Assembly (NCBI RefSeq): GCF_024971095.1
Contig: NZ_CP069717.1
Span: 372,001 to 436,000, forward strand
Length of the DNA: 64,000 nt
Direction: 5' to 3'
Source: Microbacterium neungamense
GTDB lineage: Bacteria; Actinomycetota; Actinomycetes; Actinomycetales; Microbacteriaceae
Both the position numbers and the translations under genes were made by a program. Shown here one piece after another: positions 56,758 through 64,000 of the stretch (position 1 is the first letter of the stretch; every line of letters begins with the position of its first letter). The notes below the pieces were generated by a model, which was given only the letters and a program-made list of their open reading frames with translations, was not told the DNA's origin and searched no databases.

Positions 56758-56915
56758 CGGAGATCAGTCGGTGTGCCGCCGGCGTGTCGGGCCGGGACAC
56801 GCCGGGCGGGCGCCGGTTCGTCCGGATTTTCCGAAGCAACTCGCCGGTGGTGATTCGTCGTAACACCGTCCAGCCCCTTGCGTCATCCGCGGGACGGGCT
56901 ACTAGCGTGGGCGCC

Positions 56916-57584
56916 ATGAGGGTCATCTCGTACAACCTGCGTAAGCACCGGGCCGCGAGCGAACTCGCGCAGCTGGTCGCCGCGCAGGCCCCCGACATCC
57001 TCTGCCTGCAGGAATGCGACACCACCGCCCTCCCGGACGCCGTCGACGGCCTCACGCTCGTGCGCGCCACCGCCGGCAACCGCCTGGGGCTGGCGATGTA
57101 CGCCCGCGCCAACACCTTCCGCATCGACGACGTGCGCACCATCGGCCTGAAGAAGTCGCTGCACGACCGGATGCTGAAACCCGCCCATGAACGCGTCCTC
57201 GGCGCCCGGATGCACGAGATCGACAGCGGGCGCGGGCTGATCGTGGCCTCCTTTCACGCCGCGCCGCTCACCGCGCTGAACTCCCTGCGCCGCAACCAGA
57301 TCCGGGCCGCCCTGAACGAGCTCGAGGCGATGGGCCCGGGGCTCCCGGTGCTCATGGTCGGCGACTACAACTACCCCGTCTTCAAGGAGAACCTCGGGCA
57401 GACCGTGCGCGAGCACGGCTACGCGCTCACGCTCAGCGACGACCACACCTACACGCGCTACCGGGTGTTCCGCGGTCACTACGACTTCGCGACTTCGGTC
57501 GGGTTCCACATCGACAGCATCCGCACCCTGCCGCAGGGCACCAGCGACCACCGGCCGATCCTCGTGACGGCGGAGGCGGCGTAG
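56916..57584 (+). CDS. Endonuclease/exonuclease/phosphatase (EEP) family protein
   Basis: 222-residue EEP-fold hydrolase. MRVISYNLRKH at the start gives the conserved Asn, DILCLQECD (about 28-36) the metal-binding Glu, VGDYNYP (about 149-155) the Asp-x-Asn pair, and TSDHRPIL near the end the catalytic Asp-His. Substrates in this superfamily range from DNA to phospholipids and inositol phosphates. ATG at 56916 is six bases after TAGCGT (56904-56909), fitting a leaderless message. The frame is open to 56784, but that extension reads as intergenic. Confidence 0.88.
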   Translation: MRVISYNLRKHRAASELAQLVAAQAPDILCLQECDTTALPDAVDGLTLVRATAGNRLGLAMYARANTFRIDDVRTIGLKKSLHDRMLKPAHERVLGARMHEIDSGRGLIVASFHAAPLTALNSLRRNQIRAALNELEAMGPGLPVLMVGDYNYPVFKENLGQTVREHGYALTLSDDHTYTRYRVFRGHYDFATSVGFHIDSIRTLPQGTSDHRPILVTAEAA

Positions 57585-57587
57585 CCG

Positions 57588-57690
57588 CGGCGCACCTCGA
57601 TGCGGACCAGGCCGTCCAGACCCGTGAACGCCTCCCGGTCCCGCGTGACGAAGTTCGCGATCAGCCATAGGACGCGAGCACGCCCGGCAG
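57588..57690 (-). pseudogene. Possible remnant of a PIN-domain (VapC-like) gene
   Basis: Read in reverse, ANFVTRDREAFTGLDGLVRI resembles the C-terminal strand of PIN toxins (the usual TRDxxxF...GL pattern). There is no start, no acidic active site and no normal stop, because the frame runs on antisense to the EEP gene. It could be chance similarity. Confidence 0.25.
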
Positions 57691-57729
57691 TATCCTTGTG
57701 CGAACAGTCCAGCGTCGGGGGAGGATGCC

Positions 57730-59655
57730 ATGGGTGTGCGGTCCGCATCTCGTAGGGGCGATGACGACGGACGCGCGGACGGGGTCGACGATGTCGAGCA
57801 GCTGTTCGCCGCCGACTCCGGCGACGAGAGCCCGCCGCGCCGTAAGCGCCGGCATCCGGTGCGCGCCGCGATCCTGTGGACCCTCCTCGTCCTGATCCTG
57901 CTCGCCATCGCCGCCGCGATCGCGGGTGCGGTCTTCGTCAACCAGGCGATGCAGGTGCGCGACGATCTGCAGGCGGCGAAGTCGAAGATGTCCCAGCTGG
58001 TGCCGCTCGTGCGCGCCGGCGACACCGCGAAGATCGACCAGGTCTCCGCGGAGGTGCTCGAGCTGACGGCATCCGCCGACCGCACCGCGAGCAACGATCT
58101 GTGGACGTTCGCCAGCCGGGTGCCCTGGGTGGGCGCGAACGTCACCGCCGTCAGCGAGACGACCCAGGCCACGCACATCCTGGTGCGCGACGCCATGCCG
58201 ATCATGCTCGACCTGATGAAGGTCGCCGACATCGGCAACATCAAGGTCGAGGGCGGCGGCATCAACCTCGAGCCGTTCCGTGCCGCGCAACCGCAGATCC
58301 CGGCACTGCGCGCGGTGTTCGACGAGGCGAAGTCGCACGTCGACCGGATCGACCGGGACGCCATCCACCCGATGATCGAGGAGAACATCGGGCAGATCGT
58401 CGACGTGATCGACGATGCGGCGCCCGCTCTCGCCTTCGCGGAGAAGCACCTGCCCCTCGTCCTGTCCGTGCTCGGCGCGGACGGCCCCCGCACGTACGCC
58501 CTGCTGTTCCAGAACAACGCCGAGATCCGCGCCACCGGCGGCAACCCGGGCGCGGGCACCATCCTGCTCGTCGACAACGGCAGGGTGACGATGCGCGACG
58601 ACCCGCAGGCGCGCATCTTCGTCAACGAGGGCCCGACCGGGCGCTACCGGGTGGGGCTGGACTCCCCGGAGAAGATGGCGCTGTTCGAGGAGGACACCTG
58701 GTTCTACTCGCAGAACTACACCCGGCCCCCGGACTTCGCGGATGCCGCGACGATGGTGAACGGTCTGTGGGCGCAGACCATCGGCGGCCGCCCCGACGGC
58801 ATCATCGCACTCGACCCCGTCGTGCTGTCGTACATGCTCAGCGTCGCCGGTCCGGTGACCGTACCGGGGGAGGCGACGCCCGTGACCGCCGACAATGCGG
58901 TCAAGCTGCTGTTGAGTGACACCTACGAGCGCTTCGGGAACGACGGTCCGGCCGCGGACGCGTACTTCGCGAAGGTGTCGTCGGCGGTTTTCTCCACCGT
59001 GATGAGCGGCGGCTGGGATCCGCTGGCGATGCTCGAGCAGCTGAAGAAGGCGGCGTCCGAGCAGCGCATCTACGCGTGGTTCGCGGACCCCGCCCAGCAG
59101 GCGATGGCGGTCGAACTCGGCATCGACGGGCACGTCGCCTCGACGAACGCGGAGGAGACGCAGGTGGGCGTCTACCTCAACGACTCGTCGTACTCGAAGC
59201 TCGAGTACTACCTGTCCAACGCCGTCACCGTGACGTGTTCCGCCGAGAACCGGACCGTCACCACCGCCCTCACCATGCAGAACTCCGTGCCCACCGGCGA
59301 CCTGAGCACCTACACCCTCGGCCACCGGAACCCGAGCTGGGGCTTCCCGCGCACGACGATGCTGCTCGATGTGATCGGCATGGCGCTGCCGGGCGGGCAG
59401 CTCGTCGGTGTCGATCCGGCCAGCGGCGACCGCGACGGGTGGGACCGCAGCGGCGTGTACAACGGCCGCGAGACCCGCAGCCTGTTCATCGCCGTGCCCA
59501 AGGGCGAGTCGCGCACGGTCTCGTTCACCTCGACCGTGCCGGCCGACGCCGCCGCTCCGCTCGCAGTGCGGTACACGCCCACCGTCACTCAGACTCCGGT
59601 GACGATCGATCCGTCGTGCGACGCGCTGTTCCCGCGGGCGGACGCCGCGCAGTGA
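57730..59655 (+). CDS. DUF4012 domain membrane-anchored protein
   Basis: 641-residue protein. A charged cytoplasmic N-terminus (1-45) with PPRRKRRHPV before the membrane leads to one helix (about 48-70), then a large extracytoplasmic region with DUF4012 (about 200-600). The family phrase TYALLFQNNAEIRATGGNPG is at about 257-276, and YSQNYTRPPDFADAATMVNGLW near 323-344. DUF4012 proteins often occur near exopolysaccharide or cell-surface genes in actinobacteria, but their function is unknown. ATG at 57730 follows GGGGGAGGATGCC. A family A repeat and rplM come next. Confidence 0.85.
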   Translation: MGVRSASRRGDDDGRADGVDDVEQLFAADSGDESPPRRKRRHPVRAAILWTLLVLILLAIAAAIAGAVFVNQAMQVRDDLQAAKSKMSQLVPLVRAGDTAKIDQVSAEVLELTASADRTASNDLWTFASRVPWVGANVTAVSETTQATHILVRDAMPIMLDLMKVADIGNIKVEGGGINLEPFRAAQPQIPALRAVFDEAKSHVDRIDRDAIHPMIEENIGQIVDVIDDAAPALAFAEKHLPLVLSVLGADGPRTYALLFQNNAEIRATGGNPGAGTILLVDNGRVTMRDDPQARIFVNEGPTGRYRVGLDSPEKMALFEEDTWFYSQNYTRPPDFADAATMVNGLWAQTIGGRPDGIIALDPVVLSYMLSVAGPVTVPGEATPVTADNAVKLLLSDTYERFGNDGPAADAYFAKVSSAVFSTVMSGGWDPLAMLEQLKKAASEQRIYAWFADPAQQAMAVELGIDGHVASTNAEETQVGVYLNDSSYSKLEYYLSNAVTVTCSAENRTVTTALTMQNSVPTGDLSTYTLGHRNPSWGFPRTTMLLDVIGMALPGGQLVGVDPASGDRDGWDRSGVYNGRETRSLFIAVPKGESRTVSFTSTVPADAAAPLAVRYTPTVTQTPVTIDPSCDALFPRADAAQ

Positions 59656-59757
59656 CCCTCGCTTTGCGCCGCGGATGCCGGATGCCGTAAGCTTGACCTT
59701 TGGTGCCCGGCTGCCGGGTGCCGCGAACGTGAGCCCTCCACTGGCGCTGTTCCCGCT

Positions 59758-59782
59758 CGGACCCTGAGCTTGTCGAAGGGTC
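59758..59782. repeat. Single family A repeat in the rplM leader
   Basis: CGGACCCTGAGCTTGTCGAA then GGGTC: one copy, reverse orientation, between the DUF4012 gene and rplM, inside the probable rplM leader. Confidence 0.7.
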
Positions 59783-59848
59783 ATGATCGGGAACCACCCC
59801 GGAGTGGGATTCACGAACACCTCCGTTCGACAAGAAAGCAGCACTATC

Positions 59849-60295
59849 GTGACGCGCACTTACACCCCGAAGGCCGGGCAGGTCCAGCGTGACTGGGTCG
59901 TCATCGACGCCACTGACGTCGTCCTCGGCCGTCTGGCTTCGCACGCCGCCGCACTCCTGCGCGGCAAGCACAAGCCGACCTTCGCCAACCACATCGACAC
60001 CGGTGACTTCGTCATCATCGTGAACGCCGACAAGGTCGCGCTCACCGGTCAGAAGCTCCAGAAGAAGCTGGCCTACCGCCACTCCGGCTACCCGGGCGGC
60101 CTCAAGTCGGTGAACTACGCCGAGCTCCTCGAGAAGAACCCGGTCCGCGCCGTGGAGAAGGCCGTCCGCGGCATGCTCCCGAAGAACAGCCTGGGCCGCC
60201 AGCAGCTGTCGAAGCTGAAGGTGTACGCCGGTGCCGAGCACCCGCACGCCGCTCAGCAGCCCACGCCGTACACGCTCGACCAGGTCGCCCAGTAA
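59849..60295 (+). CDS. rplM: 50S ribosomal protein L13
   Basis: Large-subunit ribosomal protein, 148 aa. [19 protein letters not shown] at about 17-35 and the family signature in [22 protein letters not shown] near 112-133 are clear. GTG at 59849 starts [15 protein letters not shown] at 59688-59693 with TTGCGC 18 bases before could be the promoter, giving a leader of about 150 bases. rpsI follows 26 bases downstream, the universal bacterial order. Confidence 0.97.
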   Translation: MTRTYTPKAGQVQRDWVVIDATDVVLGRLASHAAALLRGKHKPTFANHIDTGDFVIIVNADKVALTGQKLQKKLAYRHSGYPGGLKSVNYAELLEKNPVRAVEKAVRGMLPKNSLGRQQLSKLKVYAGAEHPHAAQQPTPYTLDQVAQ

Positions 60296-60321
60296 GCGCC
60301 GCTCAGACTAAGGACATACTC

Positions 60322-60807
60322 GTGGCCGACATCCAGGACACCACCGAATTCCCGCAGAACTACTCCACCGCGACCCCTGAGGCAGAGGTCGTGGAGAACG
60401 CTCCCCGCCCCGTGCTGAGCGTTCCCGGCGCCGCCGTGGGCCGTCGCAAGCAGGCCATCGCCCGCGTGCGTCTGATCCCCGGCTCGGGCGTCATCACGGT
60501 CAACGGCCGTACCCTCGAGGACTACTTCCCGAACAAGCTGCACCAGCAGCTGATCACCGACCCGTTCACCGCGCTGAACCTCGTCGGCGCGTACGACGTC
60601 ATCGCCCGCATCTCGGGCGGCGGCGACTCGGGCCAGGCAGGCGCTCTGCGCCTCGGCATCGCCCGCGCGCTGAACAACATCGACGCCGAGAACAACCGCC
60701 CGACCCTGAAGAAGGCCGGCTTCCTCTCCCGTGACGCTCGCGTCAGGGAGCGCAAGAAGGCCGGTCTCAAGAAGGCCCGCAAGGCCCCGCAGTACTCGAA
60801 GCGCTGA
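60322..60807 (+). CDS. rpsI: 30S ribosomal protein S9
   Basis: Small-subunit protein, 161 aa, whose C-terminal tail reaches the P-site tRNA. An acidic N-terminal extension of about 38 residues is typical of actinobacteria. The core starts with [17 protein letters not shown] and the signature [19 protein letters not shown] is near 95-113. The end [12 protein letters not shown] is the conserved basic tail. GTG at 60322. Cotranscribed with rplM; glmM begins 17 bases after. Confidence 0.97.
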   Translation: MADIQDTTEFPQNYSTATPEAEVVENAPRPVLSVPGAAVGRRKQAIARVRLIPGSGVITVNGRTLEDYFPNKLHQQLITDPFTALNLVGAYDVIARISGGGDSGQAGALRLGIARALNNIDAENNRPTLKKAGFLSRDARVRERKKAGLKKARKAPQYSKR

Positions 60808-60824
60808 TCGACGCCGTTCCATAC

Positions 60825-62180
60825 ATGGCACTGTTCGGTACGGACGGGGTGCGGGGGCTGGCGAACGGCACCCTCACCGCCGAGCTTGCGCTCAACCTGG
60901 CCCAGGCGACTGCTGTCGTCCTGGGCCAGGGCCGTATCGCCGAGGCGCGTCGCGCCGCCGGCAAGCGGCTCACCGCGGTCGTCGCTCGCGACCCGCGGAT
61001 CTCCGGTCACTTCCTCAGCGCGGCCGTCGAGGCGGGTCTCGCATCGTCGGGAGTGGACGTGCTGGATGCCGGTACGCTGCCGACCCCCGCGGCGGCGTTC
61101 CTCATCTCGGACATCGACGCCGACTTCGGCGTGATGATCTCGGCGTCCCACAACCCCGCGCCCGACAACGGGATCAAGATCTTCGCCCGCGGCGGCGTGA
61201 AGCTGCCCGACATCGTCGAGCAGCGCATCGAGCAGGCGATGTCCGGCCCGAAGCTGCAGCCCACCGGCGGTGACGTCGGCCGCGTGCAGCGCTTCTCGGA
61301 TGCCGAGGACCGCTACGTCATGCACCTGCTGGCCTCGCTGCCGCACCGGCTGGAGGGCATCCACGTGGTGCTCGACTGCGCCAACGGCGCGGCATCCGGA
61401 GCGTCCCCCGAGGTGTTCCGCAACGCGGGCGCGAAGGTGACCGTCATCGGCGCCGATCCGGACGGCCTGAACATCAACGACGGCGTCGGTTCGACCCACC
61501 TCGACAAGCTCGCGGCCGAGGTCGTGCGCGTAGGCGCTGACGTCGGCATCGCCCACGACGGCGACGCGGACCGCTGCCTCGCGGTGGATGCCGATGGCAA
61601 CGTCGTCGACGGCGACCAGATCATGGCGATCCTCGCGGTCGCGATGAAGGAGCGCGGCAAGCTCAAGCACGACACCCTCGTGGCGACCGTGATGAGCAAC
61701 CTGGGCCTGCACGTCGCGATGCGCGAGCACGGCATCACTGTGCGCCAGACCGCGGTCGGCGACCGGTACGTGCTCGAGGACATGAACGCCGGCGGATACT
61801 CGCTCGGCGGCGAGCAGTCCGGGCACGTGATCATGAGCGACTACGCGACCACCGGTGACGGGCTGCTGACCGGCCTGCACCTGGTCGCCGAGATGGCGCG
61901 GCAAAAGAAGACGCTCGCCGAGCTCGCGTCGATCATGACCGTGTACCCGCAGCTGCTGGTGAACGTGAAGGACGTCGACAAGACCCGCGTGAACGACGAG
62001 TTCGTCATGGCGGCCGTGCGGGAGTGCGAGCAGGAGCTCGGCGAGACCGGCCGGGTGCTGCTGCGCGCGTCGGGCACGGAGTCGCTCGTGCGCGTCATGG
62101 TCGAGGCAGCGGATGCCGAGACCGCACAGCTGCACGTCGACCGGCTGGCCACGATCGTCAAGGAACGCCTCGCCCTCTGA
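60825..62180 (+). CDS. glmM: Phosphoglucosamine mutase
   Basis: Interconverts glucosamine-6-P and glucosamine-1-P for peptidoglycan and UDP-GlcNAc synthesis, 451 aa. The active phosphoserine loop is [15 protein letters not shown] at about residues 104-118, Mg-binding DGDADRC near 245-251, the sugar-binding GGEQSGHVI near 327-335, and the C-terminal phosphate loop [17 protein letters not shown] at 60825 starts [11 protein letters not shown]. The rpsI-glmM order is common in actinobacteria. A 59-base tandem array begins shortly after the stop. Confidence 0.97.
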   Translation: MALFGTDGVRGLANGTLTAELALNLAQATAVVLGQGRIAEARRAAGKRLTAVVARDPRISGHFLSAAVEAGLASSGVDVLDAGTLPTPAAAFLISDIDADFGVMISASHNPAPDNGIKIFARGGVKLPDIVEQRIEQAMSGPKLQPTGGDVGRVQRFSDAEDRYVMHLLASLPHRLEGIHVVLDCANGAASGASPEVFRNAGAKVTVIGADPDGLNINDGVGSTHLDKLAAEVVRVGADVGIAHDGDADRCLAVDADGNVVDGDQIMAILAVAMKERGKLKHDTLVATVMSNLGLHVAMREHGITVRQTAVGDRYVLEDMNAGGYSLGGEQSGHVIMSDYATTGDGLLTGLHLVAEMARQKKTLAELASIMTVYPQLLVNVKDVDKTRVNDEFVMAAVRECEQELGETGRVLLRASGTESLVRVMVEAADAETAQLHVDRLATIVKERLAL

Positions 62181-62191
62181 CCCTCGCCCGC

Positions 62192-62472
62192 CGGTCGTAG
62201 AGCGAGCACCGCCGCAGGCGGAGCGAGACGAAACGCGCGCTCCTCCCGGGTCGGCCCCTTCCCGGTCGTTGAGCGAGCGGAGCGAGACGAAACGCGCGCT
62301 CCTCCCGGGTCGGCCCCTTCCCGGTCGTTGAGCGAGCGAAGCGAGACGAAACGCGCGCTCCTCCCGGGTCGGCCCCTTCCCGGTCGTTGAGCGAGCGGAG
62401 CGAGACGAAACGCGCGCTCCTCCCGGGTCGGCCCCTTCCCGGTCGTTGAGCGAGCGAAGCGAGACGAAACGA
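62192..62472. repeat. Tandem array of family B repeats, 59-base period
   Basis: Nearly the whole glmM-downstream gap. Five repeats of GGTCGTTGAGCGAGCG(G/A)A then GCGAGACGAAACGC, joined by CGCTCCTCCCGGGTCGGCCC. The base after GCGAGCG alternates G, A, G, A in the last four copies, so the larger unit is 118 bases. The first copy differs (GAGCACCGCCGCAGGCGG) and the last is cut short at the end of the next gene. No gene or spacer is inside. Confidence 0.9.
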
Positions 62473-62482
62473 GCTCGCCGGT

Positions 62483-62770
62483 TCAGCGCGCCGTGATCAG
62501 ATGTCGCGGCGGCCCTTCGATGCGCGCCACGGCGATCTTCACCTCGGTGAGTTCGTCCTTCACTGCGTCGAAGCGTCCGGTGAACTTCTCGTCGAGTGCC
62601 CGGATCTCTCCGGTGAGCTTCTCGTCGACGGACTTGATCTCGGCAGTGAACTTGTCATTGAACGACGCGAACCTGGCGTCCATCCGGTGGATCACCCATG
62701 CGAAGCCCGCGAACATACCGACTCCGAGTGTCACGAGCGCGCTGATGATCGTGACGAGCTCCTCGGACAT
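62483..62770 (-). CDS. Small membrane protein with a coiled coil
   Basis: 95-residue protein. One helix at about 5-27 (VTIISALVTLGVGMFAGFAW) is followed by a heptad-rich coiled coil from about 32-85 (repeats of KFTAEIKSVDEKLTGEIRAL). Such short anchored coiled coils are seen in phage XhlA-like and DUF1640-like proteins, but no family is secure. The start at 62770 (MSEELV) is seven bases from GGAGG; an ATG six bases upstream (62776) is too close to it. The frame is open to 62968. The gene lies between two family B repeat clusters. Confidence 0.65.
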   Translation of the reverse strand: MSEELVTIISALVTLGVGMFAGFAWVIHRMDARFASFNDKFTAEIKSVDEKLTGEIRALDEKFTGRFDAVKDELTEVKIAVARIEGPPRHLITAR

Positions 62771-62899
62771 GTACATGCCTCCATTGTGACGCGGCCTGAT
62801 CGGGGTTGTCAGCCCACGGTAACGCCCGTGCCGAGGCGCGTCGGCCTCTCCGCTGGCCGCTGTGGAGGACTCGCCACAGCGGCTCTGTGTGGAGGAGAG

Positions 62900-63007
62900 G
62901 CGTTTCGTCTCGTTTCGCCTGCGGCTGCGCTCGCTCAACGACCGGGAGGGGCGGCTGCGCTCACTCAACGACCGGGAGGGCGCTCCGCTCGCTCAACGAC
63001 CGGGAGG
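62900..63007. repeat. Family B cluster, three copies
   Basis: GCGTTTCGTCTCGTTTCGCC, then three copies of GCTCGCTCAACGACCGGGAG (the second has CTCACTC) about 28-30 bases apart, ending near the stop of the next gene. Confidence 0.8.
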
Positions 63008-63018
63008 TGACGGGCGGT

Positions 63019-63775
63019 TCAGGGACCGGGAGGGGCGGCGCAGACGCGGAAGACGGGCCCGTCGACGAGGATCTCGGTGGTGCAGGGGTCGTGCGTCAGG
63101 CGCGGCGTCTCGGCCATACCGGGGGCGTCGAACAGGCCGATGTGCGCGCCAGACAGGAACACGGCCGACACCGGCGCGCCCCAGGGCTGTGCCGCCAGCC
63201 ACTCGGTGTCGGACTCCTCGACCCACTCGCGGATCGGCTCCACCACCGCGCGCTGCGCCGCCAGCGTCTCCTGCGGCATGAACGGGCGCTGCGCGTGCAG
63301 TACGTCGCCCGCCGCGGCGGTCAGCCCGATCACGCCGACCGCGACGGCGACACCGCCGCGCACCGCCGCCCCGGCCGGCCGCAGGTCGGCGCGCCACAGC
63401 ATCCGTGCCCCCCACACCGCGACCGCCGCGAGGATCGGGACGAACGCGAAGATCCCCGGTGCCGGATGCCGCACCCAGAGCGGCAGATCGGACGACAGGG
63501 ACCACCAGCCCAGGTAGTTCGCCAGGCCCGCCACCGTCGCCGCGGTCGTCGCCCGCACCCGCACCGGAATGCCGGCGCCGTTGCGCCGCCCGGCCCAGAA
63601 TCCGCCGACGATCAGCAGCAGCGCCGCCAGCACGGCGAGCAGCGGCATCCACCACGGCAGGAACCACGCGTCGAGCATGGTGCGGAACTTCTCGATCGGC
63701 GTGTTCGGCGGGTACGTGTACGTGTTCCCGAACATGAAGTTCTTGATGTCGCGCAGGTGGACGTAGTAGCCGGCC
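63019..63775 (-). pseudogene. C-terminal part of a polytopic membrane (mannosyltransferase-like) protein
   Basis: About 250 C-terminal residues in one frame. YYVHLRDIKNFMFGNTYTYP is near the upstream edge, followed by about five helices (for example WWMPLLAVLAALLLIVGGFW and GIFAFVPILAAVAVWGARML) and a soluble end with CTTEILVDGPVFRVC. Its first residues come from inside a longer protein (a lumenal loop followed by helices), which resembles ArnT/PMT-type glycosyltransferases only loosely. It has no start of its own; the sequence upstream of 63775 belongs to a tyrosine phosphatase in another frame. An internal ATG at 63735 could start a short product. Confidence 0.6.
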
Positions 63776-64000
63776 GGGCGAGCGGTGCTCGCGCGTCATC
63801 GTCAGCACCAGGTCGCTCTCGCCGAGGATGCCCTCGGTGAGCAGCCGGGCGGCGTGGCCCGCGGCATCCGTCTCGAGCGCGCCGAAGCGCGTGGCCAGCG
63901 CGGCCGCCGGCTCGGTCATGCCGTGGCCGACGAGCGCGTGCGTGCCGGCGCTGTGCACGCGCACGCCCAGCCCCTGCAGGCGGGCGCGCAGCAGGACCTC
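63776..64000 (-). pseudogene. Low-molecular-weight protein-tyrosine phosphatase, broken gene (partial)
   Basis: About 75 residues from the middle of a LMW-PTP: EVLLRARLQGLGVRVHSAGT, then AAGHAARLLTEGILGESDLVLTMTREHR. This matches the family region after the catalytic Cys loop (beyond the window edge), including the SAGT strand and the conserved LVLTMTREHR. The match ends abruptly after EHR (63782), before the region holding the general-acid Asp, and the sequence changes to the membrane-protein fragment in another frame. The gene therefore lacks its C-terminal half. Confidence 0.75.

Noticed and set aside
62192..62472. Regular repeats that could be taken for a CRISPR array
   Set aside because: Whole 59-base units are nearly identical, with no unique spacers and no cas genes nearby.

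Overview
The window is high-GC actinobacterial DNA, most likely from Microbacteriaceae and probably Microbacterium or a close relative. The signs are strong GC bias at third codon positions, actinobacterial gene order (cytochrome c maturation system II beside menaquinone genes; rpoB-rpoC; rplM-rpsI-glmM), many GTG and TTG starts, tRNA genes without encoded CCA, and constant use of GGATGCC/GGCATCC strings. The genus is inferred; no 16S gene is present.

Layout. 1-2.6 kb: polar amino acid ABC permease and ATPase, then a TauE/SafE permease. 2.6-9.8 kb: aspS (reverse), then a forward run of small membrane protein, histidine phosphatase, TlpA-like lipoprotein, CcdA, ResB and CcsB, which makes c-type cytochromes. 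9.9-15.6 kb: a YhgE/Pip exporter and an MMPL exporter with an odd C-terminal domain, divergent from a TetR regulator across two tandem palindromes. 15.6-20.3 kb: menC, menB and menE of menaquinone synthesis, split by a PadR/membrane-protein pair. 20.3-29.4 kb: a methyltransferase, a two-component system next to a MacB-like ABC exporter, ComB-like, DUF3054, SprT-like, TPR and spermidine-synthase-like genes. 29.6-35.1 kb: a complete peptide/nickel ABC importer. 35.9-43.3 kb: rpoB-rpoC. 43.4-53.4 kb: mixed metabolic genes, three tRNAs, a truncated sugar permease and an M23 peptidase. 53.5-55.8 kb: mmuM with an in-frame amber stop, and a lower-GC MNT-HEPN toxin-antitoxin insert bounded by 31-bp direct repeats. 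55.8-62.2 kb: truA, an EEP-family gene, a DUF4012 protein, rplM, rpsI and glmM. 62.2-64 kb: repeat arrays, a small membrane protein and two truncated genes joined head to tail.

The most interesting parts are the MNT-HEPN insert, where the HepT toxin continues without a stop into about 200 residues I do not recognise; the MMPL exporter fused to what looks like a degenerate ABC ATPase domain; at least five families of short dispersed or tandem repeats, some lying inside coding sequence; and a recurrent TAnnnT-N6/7-ATG/GTG arrangement suggesting leaderless mRNA for about 14 genes. Two probable deletion scars (near 47283 and 63778) and the amber stop in mmuM point to local decay. No prophage, insertion sequence, CRISPR array or origin was seen.
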